A stretch of 64,000 nucleotides of DNA from Spirometra erinaceieuropaei (lineage: Eukaryota; Platyhelminthes; Cestoda; Diphyllobothriidea; Diphyllobothriidae): NCBI GenBank assembly GCA_902702965.1, contig CACRXP010000981.1, forward strand, positions 11,128 through 75,127. The letters run 5' to 3'. This document shows, one piece after another, positions 24,739-35,951 of the stretch (positions are counted from its first letter, which is position 1; every line of letters starts with the position of its first letter). A model generated the notes under the pieces. That model made no database searches. It was not told where the DNA came from and saw nothing but the letters and a program-made list of their open reading frames with translations. Position numbers and translations under genes: made by a program.

Positions 24739-26270
24739 CCCTCGTATTCGGAGGCTTTGAAGCAAACCTAAAGGTCAGGTCAATTGGAAAATTCTCAATT
24801 ATGCAAGGTATTTCTAACTGTTAATGCGTTTACTTCTAACTTCGAATGCCGAGGGCGCTTGAAAGTCCAATCGGTCTGACGCATGCCACAGAGTTTGTCT
24901 ACGTTCAGTCACAAAGTACCTGATAGATACTTGTCAGGCCATGGATGCAGGATTCGTGTTTGTGTTTAAATTTCACGCAGTCAACTTATCGTCTATGTCA
25001 CTCAGTGAAATTATCAGTATAGTAGAGAAAAGCTGAGATGGGCGAACGAATTCATCTTCCGGTTGTCGTCTCGCTGTTCTGGTAGTCAACCTGCGATGAT
25101 TATTCTCTGCCAACTTCGCCCCTCTCCTATAGGAAGGTTTTCAATTCTATGGTGATATCGCATTCCCCACTGAGTACATCTGTATACGGGGTCATAAAAC
25201 ATGATGTCCACATTAACTTGTGCTTCATTTTACGTCTTGGCTTTTTTCAGGCTGCAGTTTTTCAGGTCAGCCGCAAGCCTAAATTTCGCAATTGTTGTGC
25301 GTTTCGCTGCTTAAATGGTGCCGGTTGCGAAGCTAAATTCCAACATATCCCAGTTATTGTTGTCAAAAACCTGGTAGAGGGAAGGCTGTCCCTTTTGAGT
25401 CACAGATCACTAAAAGTAGTCCCTAAAAAGTCCGTTTACGAACAAACAAATAGGTTTGCTATACTAATTTTTTGTGGCATAATACAAAGGTGTAACAGTC
25501 ACGTTAAGGTGTCGGCCTTCGAACAGCTCCTTACCGACCGCCTGCGAAAACTACATTCCGTAAAAATGACTACTTAATTTGCATGCATTTCTCACATTGA
25601 TTTTCGATGCCCTTGCAAATGTAAATATATTTTCCAGAAAACATGCAAAAAATTCTTCTTTTTATTGCTTTGGTAGCAAATTACGTTTTATTTATATTTT
25701 ATACTTGAAGAAGGAGTAACCTTCAGTTTTGAAGAGGTTTTTTACTAGAAGATTTTTTAAGACCGTGAAATGTCAAATCGTACAGCATCGCACCATCACA
25801 TTTGTTAATGCTGCTTAAGAAGTAGACAAAGTTCTGCACTCCCACCACAACGCTTTTTGAGCCTTATATGTACTCTGCATAGTAGCTTATGAAAACGTTT
25901 GATTTGCCCTGCACGAAAATTATCAGGTTGTAGTTCAGAAACCCTGAATGCTAGCGTAAAGGCAGGTCGGGTTCAAAATTGTTCGGGATTTGAGAATATT
26001 TATTAAATCCGGAAGATGACCTTTCTTCGAGTATAAAACTTGACAAAACGGAATGCGCTACCAAATGAGCAGAAGAAAGGATATATTTTGGTGTGTTTTC
26101 TGTAAAATATGTTTAAATCTGTAAGGGCATAGAAAATCAATGGAAAAATAATGATACTTAAGTAGTCATTTTCGCAGAATATAGTTTATACAAGTGGCCG
26201 ATAGAAAGCTCATCCGAAAGCCGGCATTTTGACGTGACTGGGATATCTTAATATTATGCGACACCCGTTT

Positions 26271-26331
26271 CTGCTTCTTTGTCTCTGATGATGGATTCGA
26301 GTAGGAATCCGAAACGTCAGGCTAATAAAGC
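26271..26331 (+). ncRNA. Minimal type-I hammerhead ribozyme, intact core
   Basis: Self-cleaving RNA motif. Core CTGATGA at 26285-26291; stem II GGATTC (26293-26298) with GAATCC (26305-26310) around a GAGTAG loop; GAAA at 26311-26314; stem III reduced to ACGT (26314-26317), which is self-complementary; cleavage triplet GTC ending at 26318. Stem I inner pairs GTCT (26281-26284) with AGGC (26319-26322), outer pairs GCTT (26273-26276) with AAGC (26328-26331). A one-base bulge (T at 26292) before stem II is shared by the family. The near-absent stem III implies cleavage as a dimer, as reported for metazoan PLE hammerheads. This is the only copy here with all core bases. Confidence 0.8.
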
Positions 26332-26363
26332 TCTTGTCCCGGCGATCGTGTCTCCTTCTTCAT
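26271..26363 (+). mobile_element. Solo PLE ribozyme unit inserted in foldback B
   Basis: A 93-nt fragment containing only the ribozyme and the last ~30 nt of the PLE tail (GTCCCGGCGATCGTGTCTCC then TTCTTCA). It begins at the outer strand of ribozyme stem I. Flanking sequence on each side aligns with continuous sequence of foldback copies C and D, so the unit is a clean insertion or replacement. An exact target duplication is not evident. Confidence 0.75.
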
Positions 26364-27180
26364 GGTAATTAATGCTACAACACTACTTAAGTAATCTTTT
26401 GGGATCGTAAACACATTTCAGGATTTTAGTCAACATTGCTTGCATATAAAATCCACGACAGAGTGAAGCCGCAAAAGTCGGAGCCCAGCATAATAAGGGA
26501 CCACTGTATTTCATTTTCCGGCGACTCCAAGTCGCTTGACCAGGAAGCCAAAAAACTGCATTTGCCCACTCAAGTGCTTCAAAGGTGTTTATTTTGCCGT
26601 CTTTGCGCAGCCAGGGCACCATGTCGCAGGACGCTAGGAGCGAAGTTTAGCCAACATTATATTCTACCGGCCGCATATCTGGTGCGTTTCCCATGATCCA
26701 CAAGGACTGAGTGTAAAGGTCGTGAGAGTCGGCTTCCTGCCAGCAAATCTTCTGTAATGGCTGTAAATCACGGTGTATTGGGTAAAGGCATAGGGGTTTT
26801 GCCCCAACACATGAGCTAGGAAAAATTTAACACCAGCACTAAGGAGCTCGTCCAAAGACATGGGAGAAGGAGGAATAAACTAGAGTTTTTCCGTGATTGC
26901 AAAGTCAACAGGACCTAAACTAATATAAATAAACATTTTAACCATGGATTATGTGAAAGAGAGACGTCAGTGACTTAACCGACTAAACTAGCGTTTAGAA
27001 TCCAGCGGAGTAGTGTACAAGCGAAACGCCCGAAGTCTGTTCTCGACTACCGTCATCCGATGCTTCCAACTAATAGCATGTTTTACTTTTAACAGCAGGC
27101 AGTGGAGATCAAGGAGGATACTTCTCTAGACCTTATCGTCACAAAAGACTAACATTGCGGACGAATTATACTGCCCATTG

Positions 27181-27560
27181 TGTTATTTCCGACAAAGACA
27201 GGGGAGACTGGAATGGCCCCTTCTGGCTAATTAGCCGTCGTTAGCCAGTCATACTAGACCCCGTGATGTGGAACACCTGAGGCTCGAACTTGAGACCTGC
27301 TAGTTAGAAGTCCAGCGACTCTAACCACTGAGCCAAGAGCTCAGTGTCCTGTCGACTTCGATCGGAAACAAACAATGGTGGAGGGACGCCCACCGATCGT
27401 TTCTACGGGACTCATTCGTCCCGTTGTGCCTTACGGGCTCTCTCTCGAGCCCAGCCAGCAGCCGCCCGCCGGCGCGTGATAAAGGCAGTGTGTTATTACC
27501 GACACGACACAACGGAACGAGTGAGTTCTGTAAGAACGATCGGTGAGTACCCCTACACCA
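27181..27560. mobile_element. Composite SINE family 2 locus
   Basis: Three pieces of the SINE seen at 19121-19390. 27181-27350 (minus) has the body and the tRNA-like head, with B-box-like AGTTCGAGCCTC and A-box-like TTGGCTCAGTGGTTAGAG on the minus strand. 27374-27503 (minus) is a second body and tail. 27503-27560 (plus) is an inverted tail ending near AACGATCGGTGAGTACCCCT. The adjacent opposite-orientation tails make a local palindrome. Confidence 0.65.
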
Positions 27561-27837
27561 TTATACTGCCCATCTCCAAAGCTATTGCATGGACATTTTA
27601 TAGATTTGTTCTCTATTCTGGGCGTCATACTCGAAAAAAGCGTTCGAAAAGCGTTCGAACGACCTTAACCTAGTGGGAGTGAAGGAATATCTTATCGTCT
27701 GGGACGCTGTCTTCTGGGGGAACACGACGCATAATCAGGCGTTATTCTAGGGTAGTTTGTTGCGGTATATAAACAACTTCTGGCCCTTATCAAAGTAAAA
27801 GAAAGTTAACCAACCTAAACAGGAAACTTAACAGAAA

Positions 27838-28338
27838 ATGGAAGTAATGGCTAGGGTCCTGCGAAAACAACGAAACTGTGCCACTTGTGGAATATGGGAA
27901 CCAGGGCAGCATGGCCAAGGACTAAAAATTCAAAAAGACGACAGAATTTTGACGAATTCTTCCATCGCAAATTATAAACTGCCGCAAAAACCTCTTTATA
28001 AACGCACATACAAGGGTATTCCGGTCTCCCTAATGGCGACGAACAGACGCCTTCAAATATCGGAGACCACAGATAGGGCTGAACATTTTCACAAAATTCT
28101 CCAATCTACATTAACTGTGGTGAATCCTGAAATGGCACGAGTTTCGCACATAAATCCCTGTAAAACAAAGTGCACCGCACGGTGTCTCCCAAAGTTTTAC
28201 AAAAGCAAAAAACAACGTTCTTTAAAAGGGCATGGCTTAGCTTATACAGTAATGCCTAGTAACATAAAAATAATTATTTTCACAGGAAAATTTAGTTTCA
28301 GAAAACGACCACATAACAAATTGCCCATCTATGGCTGA
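27838..28338 (+). CDS. Hypothetical open frame, 166 codons, basic
   Basis: Not a recognised family. The frame starts at an ATG in a purine-rich context (GAAAATGG) and is strongly Lys/Arg-rich, with a Cys-containing start (RNCATCGIWEPGQHG) and a mid-protein CKTKCTARC cluster. There is no signal peptide, membrane helix or TE motif. It begins about 280 bp after a SINE, with no visible promoter or splice signal. It is the longest ATG-initiated frame outside known mobile elements, but one frame of this length is not surprising in 64 kb. It may be a single exon of a gene or chance. Confidence 0.2.
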   Translation: MEVMARVLRKQRNCATCGIWEPGQHGQGLKIQKDDRILTNSSIANYKLPQKPLYKRTYKGIPVSLMATNRRLQISETTDRAEHFHKILQSTLTVVNPEMARVSHINPCKTKCTARCLPKFYKSKKQRSLKGHGLAYTVMPSNIKIIIFTGKFSFRKRPHNKLPIYG

Positions 28339-28569
28339 TTGTAAGGGTGAATAAGGGAGGGAGCATATGAAAAACCAAAGGTGTTGAAAAATAATGGCAA
28401 AAACAAAAATCCGTGCCATGTTGACTCTCTGCCTGCATTTTAAACAGCGTATAATCCGTCACATATGGAGACAGCTAAACTGCCTGTAATGGTTTGTTCA
28501 ATGTGATTGTTGAACATAAAATCAACCTTTTTGTACATGAACTATTTTTATTTGCCATGTGCCAATTCC

Positions 28570-29340
28570 TTTTGATAAGTGCAAAATGATTTTCGATAGA
28601 AATAGGGTCCAGGCTATCGACAGAAATAAAATTGATTTGGAGCGACAGGTGGAGAGGCTGCAGTTGTCTAAAAATTAATTTTCATGAGAGAGTGAATTTC
28701 GTTCCATTTACTCAAGATGATAAGTGACCTCCAACTACTGAAAACACTAATATTATTGTACAGGATTTCTTAAACGAATGAATGAAAGTAAGTCATCAGG
28801 ACCAAATTCGATTCCAGCGCAACTCCTCAGACAGCGATTACGGGAATTATCTGCTTTTCTTCATGAATCGCTCGATGCCGAAATTCTTTCATCGAGCTTT
28901 TAAACAACAGTTAACTAAAAAACGTCAGTTCGACCTCCATCATCTGCAAAATCATGGGGAAGACTATCAGATGTGAATTGTGCGCATATTACCAAACTGT
29001 GTGTACTCCAGGGAAGGCTGGGGGCAGAAAGCGTTTTTTTCTCTAATCGTATGGGGAAATAATTGAATCTCCTTTCCACTGCAACCGTAATGCCTCCGTC
29101 TGTGAAAGACTTTAAGAACAGCTTTGAAAAACAGAGACTACAGAACCATGCAGACTATGTTCCTACACGAACTACACGCACTTTTACTTGCCAGAAGCTA
29201 CATTTGATTCCTGTGCTGAGGCAAGCCTCTGGTATTGTTGCCCAAGCTTCCAGTTCACGTGCGATTAAAAGGAAATTGAAGACAATCTGTCCGTTTTTCG
29301 AAAACTTGCTAGTCGCTGAATCCAACCTGCCAAAGTAGCA
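28570..29340 (+). mobile_element. Degenerate LINE fragment
   Basis: Around 28767-28890 one frame reads FLKRMNESKSSGPNSIPAQL then LRQRLRELSAFLHESLDAE, matching the conserved block before the RT palm of non-LTR retrotransposons (N.SKS.GPDGIPA.LL). A downstream frame (29063-29338) has a C-terminal-type block with SVKDFKNSFEKQRLQNHADY. The catalytic motifs in between are deleted or unreadable. It is a short dead fragment on the plus strand, family not assigned. Confidence 0.5.
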
Positions 29341-29954
29341 GTTAGCTTCGTTTGCACCAGACTATTGAATTAAACTGAATTACTTTTACGGCGCAAAGCT
29401 CGGGTAAAAATGACTGGGGGCTCTGAGTTCAGGCCATCCCGCCCCATAATTAAGATAAGGCCTGCTAAAAGCAAAAAAAGTAAACTTGAACTAGCTATTT
29501 CAGTCCTAGTGGTCTTGTTGAGAATGCTTATGGAGGACTAACTGCCTGTCACTATGTCACCTTCCGTGAGTGCGCCAAGGTTAGTCGATCTTCCATGGCT
29601 TGTTGATTTCTTTCTTTGAAAAGTTGCCCTTAATTCTGCAGATTATCAATCCCTGTACGCAAACGCACTGTGTGCGGGCTACGGAAACTGTCGCGTTATT
29701 GCATTCAGTAGACAGTGAAATCGCTACTAACACAAACAAAACACTGTTCCATGCAAATACAAGCCTCGAAAGCCTTTTAATTCTTCCCCAGTATGTAGCA
29801 CAGGCTGCAATTGCTACCCAACTTGCGTATGTATTTTTTCGTTGCATGCCTCCTGAATTTTCTGGAAACCGTTTCATAATCTATACATAGAATGTAGGCT
29901 GATGGCAAACCGCTGTACCTGATATTACACTAATTCGTAAAACTTATTCAGCCG
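29341..29954. other. No recognisable gene
   Basis: Two overlapping ~97-codon frames on opposite strands (29581-29890) have no recognisable motif. Nothing else is seen. Confidence 0.35.
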
Positions 29955-30306
29955 GATGTGGCTTGGTAGCTCCACCTAAAGTAAGCAAACTTCACTCAGC
30001 TCTGATACGGGACCACTAGTAATATGGGGATTTTACAGATGGAGCCGGAGAACGCACAGGCGACGAGGTCAAGTGGCTGTTTGCAAAAGAAAAGCTATTG
30101 GGGGTGCGTGGTTGTACTTTCAATGGTTGAGAAATAGTTACGTTAACCCTAACGCTAACTGTAACCCCTAACTACAACCCCTTATCCTAAACCCCCATCG
30201 CTAGCCCTAACCACTAACCCTAACCCCAAACATAACCTTTAACCCTAACCCTTAACCTCAACCCCAACAGTATTGTATCCATCAGGTGGGGTTACCAAAC
30301 CACATC
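29955..30306. mobile_element. MITE with telomere-like core, copy 2
   Basis: Inverted relative of 1133-1419: it begins GATGTGGCTTGGTAGCTCCA, ends with the inverted repeat near TGGGGTTACCAAACCACATC, and shares the interior GGAGCCGGAGAACGCACAG and GTTGAGAAATAGTTACG with copy 1 (read on the other strand). About 140 bp of CCCTAACCCTAAC-like sequence (30138-30275) lies inside. Confidence 0.7.
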
Positions 30307-30759
30307 ATACCAGACATTCTAATGTGAACTTCACTTAAACACTATTTTTAGACTTTACTTTATTGGTGCTGTCATATTTACTCGATTTTTCCTAAGATCA
30401 GATATTATGTTTATCTAGACCTGAAACTCAGTCAAGTTCAACTATTTCTGACATTTTCGATATTTTTAGTCTTCCTGAAAAATGGGTATTTCTAAACAAC
30501 GTAATATTGCCTTCAATAGTTTTCTACTTTTTAAATTCATTTAAAAATGTTACTTACTAATACAGATATCGGGCTCATTAGTTTATGCAGATTTGCGATG
30601 GATTAACAACCATTCATAAATCCCGACGCCTTTCATCAAATAGTTCACCTACTGTAAGTCATTTTTCTAGAAAAAATGGAATTGACAATGAATTTTTTCG
30701 GACAGTTTGTAGGTGAATATGCACAGAAGGAATTCCGACAGGGACAGATTCACATGTGC

Positions 30760-30957
30760 TACATAAGCAGCTCACTAGGAGGGCAAAAGGCCAAACGCAG
30801 ACAGCTGTTTAACGGTCGTTACCGATCATCAGTGCGTTATAGGCCATATGAAGTGAGGTATATAAAAATATGGCCTATGACGTAATGACGATCGGTGACG
30901 ACCGCGAAACAGCTATCTGCGTTTGGCCTGTTGCACTCTTAGTGAGCTGCTTGTGCA
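30760..30957. mobile_element. Near-perfect hairpin element (MITE)
   Basis: Two ~90-bp arms (30760-30849 and 30868-30957) are inverted copies around an 18-bp loop. Matching blocks include AGCAGCTCACTA at the outer ends, AGGCCAAACGCAGA, TAGGCCATAT at the inner edge, and GACGATCGGTGACGACCG on the right arm. There is no coding capacity and no second copy in the window. Confidence 0.75.
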
Positions 30958-33029
30958 TTATATTTGGCATACGTCCCAAGACAAAAGTCCGTTGTCGTCA
31001 GTAGCAAGCTGACGGGCGGACAGGATGGGATCGAGTGAGATCCTAAGCACAAGAGTTAGGGTCAAACACTTATTGGACAAGGACAGATTCCTCTGAATAA
31101 TTAATCGTCGTCATGCCACCGTCCACGAGGGCTCAATAATGGAGAACCATAACAAATCGAAAGTAGCACTTTCTATTTTGTAATCAAACAGGTAAACACC
31201 GCTTTGGAAATAAATGTTATTAATTCCTCAGTGGCTGCGCTTTGAAATTCTGCTGTCCTGATACTTTTGCCAATTGATACGCCTTTTAACTTTCAAGACC
31301 TGCACTTGGTCTTTCCTGAAGGCGGTTTCTACAACTATCCCAGTTTCCAGACAATGCCATGTTCTAACTCACTAAATACTTATAAATTGGCGTGTGCCTT
31401 GAAAATGAAATCCCATAATTTTACGTCTGTGTACATGCATACGGAGGAGTGGAATTTCGAAAAGTCTGCTAGGATTGTACTTTTCAAAATGATGACGGCT
31501 CACTTTCCCAGTTAAAATTTAATGAAGGAAGAAACTGAATTTTGTCGAAAGAAATATAGTATGCACTTTTGGTTTCACCAAGTGGTGGGATTTTGAAGGT
31601 ATCGAAAGACAAGTAAAAACCAGCCGATAAGGTGAACCGGTCCATTATTATGACGGGTTTGCAGGAATGCCAGTGTACGATTTTCAGGGTAAATCAGTAT
31701 TGTAAGCCAAGTGACACTATTTTTGAGTCTAAGAAGAGAAATGCTTGAGCAGACCTCATTATTAGACATTGTTTTTCTTTTAAATTACATGTCAGAATAT
31801 AGGCAAACTGAGATTACATGCACATGGACGGACTTTCTGTGAGACCATTATCTAAAACCGCCTTCCACACTCTTTGAATTATTTAAAATTTCAGTTTCGC
31901 TCCTAAAAGGAAAGTTGTCCAACTTAAAGCCAACTAAATGTCTAGGGTGATTCAGACCTGGAGTTTTCATGAAAACATACTACACGGATGTTGACCTCCC
32001 TCCCACATTCAGAGCCCTACTTAGTAGTATTGAGATTTTCAAAATTGTCTCGTTACTCTCGCTCAGTCTCTGACAGTAAGCTGTTCTGTACCTAGACATT
32101 ATGAGAGGGGTAGGATACGAGGATAGGAAGTTCTCCTGCAATAGAGTTGGCATTGCGCCAAATTCCGGGCAGATTAGGGTTAGGGTTGGTGTTAGGGTTA
32201 AGGCAGGTCAGACTCAAGGTAGAAGTTAGAATGTAAGTTGGGGTATGGGTTTGCGTTAGGGTTAGGACACAGGGATATGTAACCCTCCTGGAATTTAGCA
32301 CAAGTCCACCTGTGTTACCCTGTGAATTTTCCTCGTGGTCCCGCTGTTTCACCAGGTTTGTTCTTCCTTATGCCAGCAGGCGCTCTGACGACTAATTTTC
32401 GTCAGTGTTCATGAAGTGACCTGATCGTCGTCAAAAACATGAATAGTACGGTTTATCGCTTCCTTTACATGTTATGGGAGGCGACAACTGGCACCATAGA
32501 AAAACTACCGATGCTGAAATCATGATAAATGCTAATCTGGTTTCATCGCCGAGATGAGTAATTGATTGTAGGGAAATCTCTTTCTTTCAAGGGAGTTTCT
32601 AATTTGCACATTCTTGGAAGCTGAAACCTATAAAGCCTAGCGGAACCGTATTTGAAGGTCTAAATTTAAATCTGATGGAGTTTAGTGGAATTTTACTTCA
32701 TCACATATTTGTCCATGCGTTAGGGTGTACCTGACCAAAAATAGGCAGGTAAATCGAGGATATTATTGAACAAGGAAAGAGTATTTTTAACTAAGACAAC
32801 CTATTACAATGAGAAATGTTGATATCAAGGGATTTTGATATATTTCAGGAAACAATCGACATTGTAATATAACTTTATTCGTTGCTGTGAAATGTTTTCG
32901 TCTAGATGAAAATCACAGATTTCAAAAACAGCACAAAGACATCAGACAAAGCTGACTAATGAAGGTAGATAGAACATGAGAATAGGATCCCCGTATTCCT
33001 GGGAGATAAGGGTTAACGCATAGGTTAGG
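30958..33029. other. No recognisable gene; telomere-like tract
   Basis: A degenerate GATTAGGGTTAGGGTTGG tract sits at 32172-32266. Nearby GGAATTTAGCACAAG (32289-32303) reappears inverted inside the small MITE at 43338-43520, so this region may be a relative of that element. No genes are seen. Confidence 0.45.
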
Positions 33030-34520
33030 GTTGCGATTTAGGTCAGGGTCAGTGTTAGGGTTAAGGTGAGGGTTAGAACTATGACAGGGAGTAAGCATCC
33101 TTCCTGTATTGCTAAGTTGAAGTTCCTATTCAAGTGCCTTACCAAGGCAACTTACACAAAACCAAGAAACATGTCGTTCAGACGGCGTCGAACAGTAACC
33201 ATCCGTGTTCCAAAAGGGTGATTTATATACGACAGCAGGGGAAAGACTTAATAGCCCATTCTTCCCGAAACGCTTGTTTTGAGGATTGGAGCCTCGCAAA
33301 CGATGAAGTCCATCACTGCTTGGAGAGCATCAATAGTAGCTTGAGTGTGGACTTTGTTATTGCGAGGCAGACCTAGACTACCTTTGTCCCGCCCTGCGTT
33401 CCCACACCCATAATCTTCTAGCACTTAAAGAAAGTGGGGGCTATCGGAGGTGGGCGGGAATGTTGTGGCGGAAAGCGCCAAGTAACACGTTTATACATGA
33501 TGCGCACGACCCCGCACTTACCTCCACACAGGAATGCCGCGGTGTAATGGATAGTGCATTGTCCAGTTCATCATAGTTCCTGTTTTCGGGACCTCACGTT
33601 GTTGATTCTTTCTTCATGGTGTCTTTCTAACTGCGCCAAAATAACATTCTGATCGGTATTAAGTGTTGAAGAAAGAAAAATGGATGGCCGATATGACGGA
33701 GGCGAGTGTCGTGTAGGTTACACCACAAAGGAGCCATTGCAGCTCAGTCCCCATTCCAGGCAGACTCAAGTGATTCGGTCAGGTGGAAGCACATCAATGC
33801 ACGAATTGAATTTTAGAGAGAAATGTGCTGAGTTGACCTTTGGAAGTGGACCTCGGCGTCGACTGCACTCCTTATCCCCACTTCAATTTTCTAGCGGTGC
33901 GTTCCAGTCTGCCAGCTGACCGGTGATGCTATTCGGTGCAACAGCTGGCGTGGCGTGAGCCTCCGCCTACCGCTTGCAATGACTATGGGCTAATGGAGTA
34001 ATGCTATGACAATGCTTACTGTTAATATTCCCCTTCGGAGATTGGGCTGGGAAGGAGAATTAAGGAGACGATTCTAACTTGTCGGTCGCCAAACTTCCAC
34101 CGGGACGTGTGCGGAGTAAGCTGTATTATGGGGTTGGCTTTCTAGAAACAATGAACTCCCATTAGGCCTTACTCTGGCACTGCAAAAATATGGCTGCTTG
34201 GTTATTGACTGTTCGCTACACTTCGTAAATTGTGAACACCACTGCACATTACTCGTATCGCTCAGTAGTTGTTGAATCACACCTTATTCGTTGTAGGTCA
34301 GTGCATTCCATGCTTTCAATGCAATCTAAGTCTCCAGTTAGCGCCGCGATTTGTCTCGAATTATTGGACCGTTTTTGCTGCTCTCAGAAGTAAGTCAAAA
34401 TGGTTTTTTTCAGCGTCATTCTTCTGGTTCAGTCACCCGGTGAATGTGCTCCAGCTTGAAAGTATGATTCGTGCTGAGTAATTTATGCGACGATAGTAAC
34501 GTTTTCTTTGCAGAAGTTTG
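33030..34520 (+). repeat. 1.48-kb dispersed repeat, copy 2
   Basis: Inverted counterpart of 21815-23300 with the same content end to end, opening with telomere-like GTGTTAGGGTTAAGGTGAGG. The tRNA-like GGTGTAATGGATAGTGCA lies at about 33541-33558 on the plus strand. An 80-codon frame preserved in both copies is judged non-coding (see the rejected list). Confidence 0.8.
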
Positions 34521-35407
34521 CATTGTTTTCAAAAAAGGATAAATTCAACTTAAAAAATTTTGTTTGTAAATTTATGGAGTTTCGTGCCATAAAACGTAGT
34601 AGTAAACTTGTTCGGCGTTAGTTTTTTTTTTACCACACCGAGTACTAGGCGTAAACAGATATATGCTGAATACGCGCGACATGCTGTCACTTTTCTCTGT
34701 TACGCCGTGGGATAAAGACGTCCAGACAATGTCTTACATCAATGGACTACGAAAGGATACGGAAATTATCAGGGGAAGTGTTGTCGCTTGATCTAGTTAG
34801 CAAGTATTCTTACTATTAGTAGAGTGACTCTGTGGCAACCACTTAATGATAGAACCACTCCCAGATATAAGCACGGTGGGTCAAAACGGTCCACAAGTAA
34901 GCAAGACACGCTCAACCGAGCCATACACCCACATCCCGCCTACCAGGCGCTTCGCAGAAGGCTCGAGTCAGCCCAGACAGGGACAATGGGACGGATGAAA
35001 AGAGTCGCATGGAGAAAAGAGGGAGCGTCGACCGAAATTCACGTGAGCGGCGTGGCACACTGTCTCACGGACGTACCCCCGATGCCGAAAACACCACACC
35101 TGAGGAACTACGATCGATGAGTCCGCCGTGTGTCGAGAGGGAGGCTGACGAGCACGCAACGCAGCGGCAACTACGACAGCCGCAAGTAGGACGCAAAGCA
35201 CCCAAGTCTGCCAATGGTTAGGATCAGAGAAGCCACAATCAGCCAACAGCAAACAGTACATACATATACTAGTAATTGAGAATTATTGTTCAGCAACAAG
35301 ACAACAAGGTTTTACTTATATTGTTCACATCGAGGGAATAATTGTATTTTGAAAGTGGGATTTGCATATTTTAGTTTTCTTTTGCACGAGATGTTCGGTT
35401 GCACAAA
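34521..35407. other. No recognisable gene
   Basis: A GC-richer patch at 34820-35230 has overlapping frames on both strands without recognisable motifs. Confidence 0.35.
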
Positions 35408-35717
35408 NNNNNNNNNNNNNNNNNNNNNNNNNNNNNNNNNNNNNNNNNNNNNNNNNNNNNNNNNNNNNNNNNNNNNNNNNNNNNNNNNNNNNNNNNNNNN
35501 NNNNNNNNNNNNNNNNNNNNNNNNNNNNNNNNNNNNNNNNNNNNNNNNNNNNNNNNNNNNNNNNNNNNNNNNNNNNNNNNNNNNNNNNNNNNNNNNNNNN
35601 NNNNNNNNNNNNNNNNNNNNNNNNNNNNNNNNNNNNNNNNNNNNNNNNNNNNNNNNNNNNNNNNNNNNNNNNNNNNNNNNNNNNNNNNNNNNNNNNNNNN
35701 NNNNNNNNNNNNNNNNN
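35408..35717. other. Assembly gap (N)
   Basis: 310 unknown bases. Frames that run through it are meaningless. Confidence 1.
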
Positions 35718-35951
35718 CATCCATCATATTTCGTGAGAGCCTGGGAAGTGGATCCATTGAAAAAGATGGACACTGGGTTGGGTTTTACTGCGGAATACCA
35801 GGAGAATACTTCATCCTCCCCTTCTCCTTCCTTGCAGAACAGTCTTATAAAGCGGCCATTTTCCGGAAACTCACAGGAAAAAGTGGGCAGCCTTCATTTC
35901 CAACTTGTTTTCGACACTGAACTGCCTCCTGCTGTGCACAAACCTCAGTGA
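35718..35951 (+). CDS. Possible exon beside the gap (very weak)
   Basis: Two frames stay open for ~70 codons after the gap. One reads HPSYFVRAWEVDPLKKMDTG and ends in ELPPAVHKPQ before a stop at 35949-35951. A pyrimidine-rich CTCCTTCCTTGCAG near 35838 could be a splice acceptor. No family is recognised and the 5' side is lost in the gap, so this is little more than a pointer. Confidence 0.12.
   Translation, partial: HPSYFVRAWEVDPLKKMDTGLGFTAEYQENTSSSPSPSLQNSLIKRPFSGNSQEKVGSLHFQLVFDTELPPAVHKPQ

Larger units (their letters stand above)
25400..26450. mobile_element. Foldback element, copy B, interrupted by PLE unit
   Basis: Related by eye to the elements at 48562-49538, 52754-53771 and 62512-63461. 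Left arm features include ACTACTTAATTTGCATGCAT (about 25569) and GATTTTCGATGCCCTTGCAA; the right arm repeats them inverted (GGGCATAGAAAATCAATGG and ACTTAAGTAGTCATTTTCGC near 26120-26175). The arms flank a non-palindromic centre with GGCAGGTCGGGTTCAAAATT (25962-25981), shared with copy C. The right arm is split by a PLE ribozyme unit (26271-26363) and resumes as TACAACACTACTTAAGTAAT. Outer ends are decayed, so boundaries are approximate. Confidence 0.7.

Noticed and set aside
25149..25577. 142-codon plus-strand frame as a gene
   Set aside because: Its 3' part runs into the left arm of foldback copy B, and composition and motifs give no support.
22955..33376. An 80-codon frame kept in both copies of the 1.48-kb repeat (22955-23197 minus, 33134-33376 plus)
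   Set aside because: By eye about 12 base changes give about 10 amino-acid changes, so there is no sign of protein-level constraint, and the frame starts at GTG, not ATG.
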